Origin: a virus
IMG/VR virus record: IMGVR_UViG_3300046370_000051
Span: 1-23,224 of that record
Direction: 5' to 3' (one strand)
Length of the DNA stretch: 23,224 nt
Under the pieces are notes generated by a model that was not told the origin of the DNA, did no database searches, and saw only the letters and a program-made list of their open reading frames with translations. Shown here piece after piece: positions 22,289 through 23,224 of the stretch. The position numbers and the translations under genes are program-made. Numbering within the stretch: the stretch's first letter is position 1; every line of letters starts with the position of its first letter.

Positions 22289-22715
22289 TTGGAACTCCAT
22301 TCTTTGCTTTCTTGTGAACGTACCTCGTATATATGATCGGTATGACATTCCACAATACTACTCCAATTAAACAGACTTTTAGCAAGCCATAAATTTCAGT
22401 CAACATACTATCAAAAAAGCCGTTGTCCATTGACTCATCTAGTTGATTATTAACGAGTTGCTTAATATCTCCCTCGCTCAACGCTTTGACTTGCTGTGTT
22501 AAATGTGCGTTTTCTTCTGTGTATTTGGCTACTTCTCCCACACCCCATCCAAGGGCAGCACCACCAGCAGCAGGACCGGGACCACCCAGACTACCAACAG
22601 CTGCACCACCTGTAGCTCCTAATGCTGGATAGAAAGACGCCTTGGAACAACCCGAAAAACTTCCTGAAACCGATAACAGGAAGAAAACGAAAGTAGGTAG
22701 TCCAAGGCGTCTCAA
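22272..22715 (-). CDS. Lipoprotein with C-terminal membrane segment; unimolecular spanin candidate
   Basis: A 147-residue protein starting at TTG (22715); the frame is closed by TAA two codons earlier and has no ATG until far inside, so TTG is the only sensible start. Residues 1-22 are a signal peptide (RRLGLPTFVFFLLSVSGSFS) ending in a lipobox FSG|C with Cys23. Residues 33-62 are a glycine zipper-like stretch (GATGGAAVGSLGGPGPAAGG). Residues 64-107 are hydrophilic and helical, then 108-129 (IYGLLKVCLIGVVLWNVIPI) form a membrane segment followed by basic residues (RYVHKKAKN), predicting a cytoplasmic end. Lipid-anchored N-terminus plus C-terminal inner-membrane helix is the topology of u-spanins such as T1 gp11. 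The site, between scaffold and capsid genes, is unusual for lysis genes. An alternative role is a membrane protein involved in infection or exclusion. Confidence 0.65.
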   Translation of the reverse strand: MRRLGLPTFVFFLLSVSGSFSGCSKASFYPALGATGGAAVGSLGGPGPAAGGAALGWGVGEVAKYTEENAHLTQQVKALSEGDIKQLVNNQLDESMDNGFFDSMLTEIYGLLKVCLIGVVLWNVIPIIYTRYVHKKAKNGVPNEKTS

Positions 22716-22736
22716 CTCTTATTACGTATATGAAAG

Positions 22737-23224
22737 TTAAATATTACTCACAGCGAGCCGTCTGTCAATCTCTTGATGATATGCTTTGTCACCACTACGA
22801 TAACGTGGGTCAGACTGTGCTCGTGCTAGTTCCTGCATACTCTTAAAAGGCATAGTGGATGTACCGCTCACTGCTCCCTGTACCAGCTTAGGTTGTGTTG
22901 CACCTGTAGCATTCTGATACCTAGCGTACAATCCTTGCACTGCTAACTTCGCTTGGCTGACCGTGCCTCCTGTAACAGCTTCGTCAAATGCGTCGATCTC
23001 TTCCTGCGGTAAATGTTCGTTTGCCCATTCAGCCATTGCATCGTAGCTATCACCTGCGACTCCTTTGATCTCTGCTTCTTCTCCTTGCAACAACGCCTGT
23101 TGACCAGCTGCGTAACTATCGACGAGATCACGTGGTAATCCTACTTCTTCAAGTTTCTTATAAGTTTCTTCAGACAGTTGACCGTCATTAGCAAAGAACT
23201 CCTGACTAGCTTCAACAACAGCTT
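22737..23224 (-). CDS. Capsid assembly scaffolding protein (T7 gene 9-like), C-terminal part
   Basis: The frame is open to the window edge, so the N-terminus is missing; about 162 residues are seen. It is acidic and helical, with FFANDGQLSEETYKKLEEVG, GLPRDLVDSYAAGQQALLQG, AEWANEHLPQEEIDAFDEAV and a C-terminal MPFKSMQELARAQSDPRYRS followed by DKAYHQEIDRRLAVSNI. These blocks are typical of T7-like scaffolds, whose C-terminal DPRY...Y...V..KL..S motif binds the coat protein. It guides prohead assembly and is then released. It precedes the capsid gene as in T7, but two extra genes intervene. The internal TTG at 23093 is not the start, since homologous sequence continues upstream. Confidence 0.92.
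   Translation of the reverse strand, partial: AVVEASQEFFANDGQLSEETYKKLEEVGLPRDLVDSYAAGQQALLQGEEAEIKGVAGDSYDAMAEWANEHLPQEEIDAFDEAVTGGTVSQAKLAVQGLYARYQNATGATQPKLVQGAVSGTSTMPFKSMQELARAQSDPRYRSGDKAYHQEIDRRLAVSNI

Noticed and set aside
1-23224. tRNA or other structured RNA genes
   Set aside because: No cloverleaf or TTCRANYCC-like T-loop context was noticed on either strand; nearly all bases are inside protein genes.

Overview
The window is a segment of a T7-like (Autographiviridae-type) podovirus genome, read from the minus strand: every supported gene runs right to left. The order matches the T7 late region: scaffold (T7 gene 9), major capsid (10), tail tubes A and B (11, 12), gene 13-like, internal virion proteins (14, 15, 16), tail fibre adaptor (17), further tail and lysis-type genes, then small and large terminase (18, 19). 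The lipoprotein with a lipobox implies a Gram-negative host. The fibre modules (18-residue ASSRASAD-type repeats, RRGT-type N-terminal domains, LamG-like domains, the GLTAKGR basic protein) are types I associate with marine phages, so a marine bacterial host is likely. The host cannot be named from this sequence. No integrase, RNA polymerase, replication gene, tRNA, CRISPR array or transposon is visible.

Head module (about 20,930-23,224): a partial scaffolding protein, then an unusual pair between scaffold and capsid: a 147-residue lipoprotein that also has a C-terminal membrane segment, and an overlapping 37-residue membrane microprotein. Next come the major capsid gene, with a good ribosome site and a small tandem repeat in its leader, and a two-part hairpin with a U-tract where T7 has its late terminator.

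Tail and ejection module (about 8,390-20,930): tail tube A, a tail tube B of 1082 residues that appears to carry two carbohydrate-binding-like inserts, a gene 13-like protein, and the three internal virion proteins. The gene 16-like protein is 1800 residues and holds a long coiled-coil region with about three copies of a 140-residue repeat.

Adhesin and lysis module (about 870-8,350): the gene 17-like fibre is short (309 residues) and is mostly a tail adaptor. Receptor binding seems to be spread over separate downstream genes: two RRGT-type proteins (one ending in a self-cleaving S74-like chaperone), a third small RRGT-type protein, two short proteins with a shared N-terminal motif, two LamG-like proteins each followed by a small paralogous protein (a duplicated cassette), and a repeat-rich fibre that begins with the same N-terminal motif. 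A membrane/coiled-coil protein (holin-like) and two very basic microproteins sit in the middle.

Packaging end (1-864): a ribbon-helix-helix-like protein, a small terminase candidate, a strong hairpin terminator, and the first 112 codons of the large terminase. No endolysin was found in the window.
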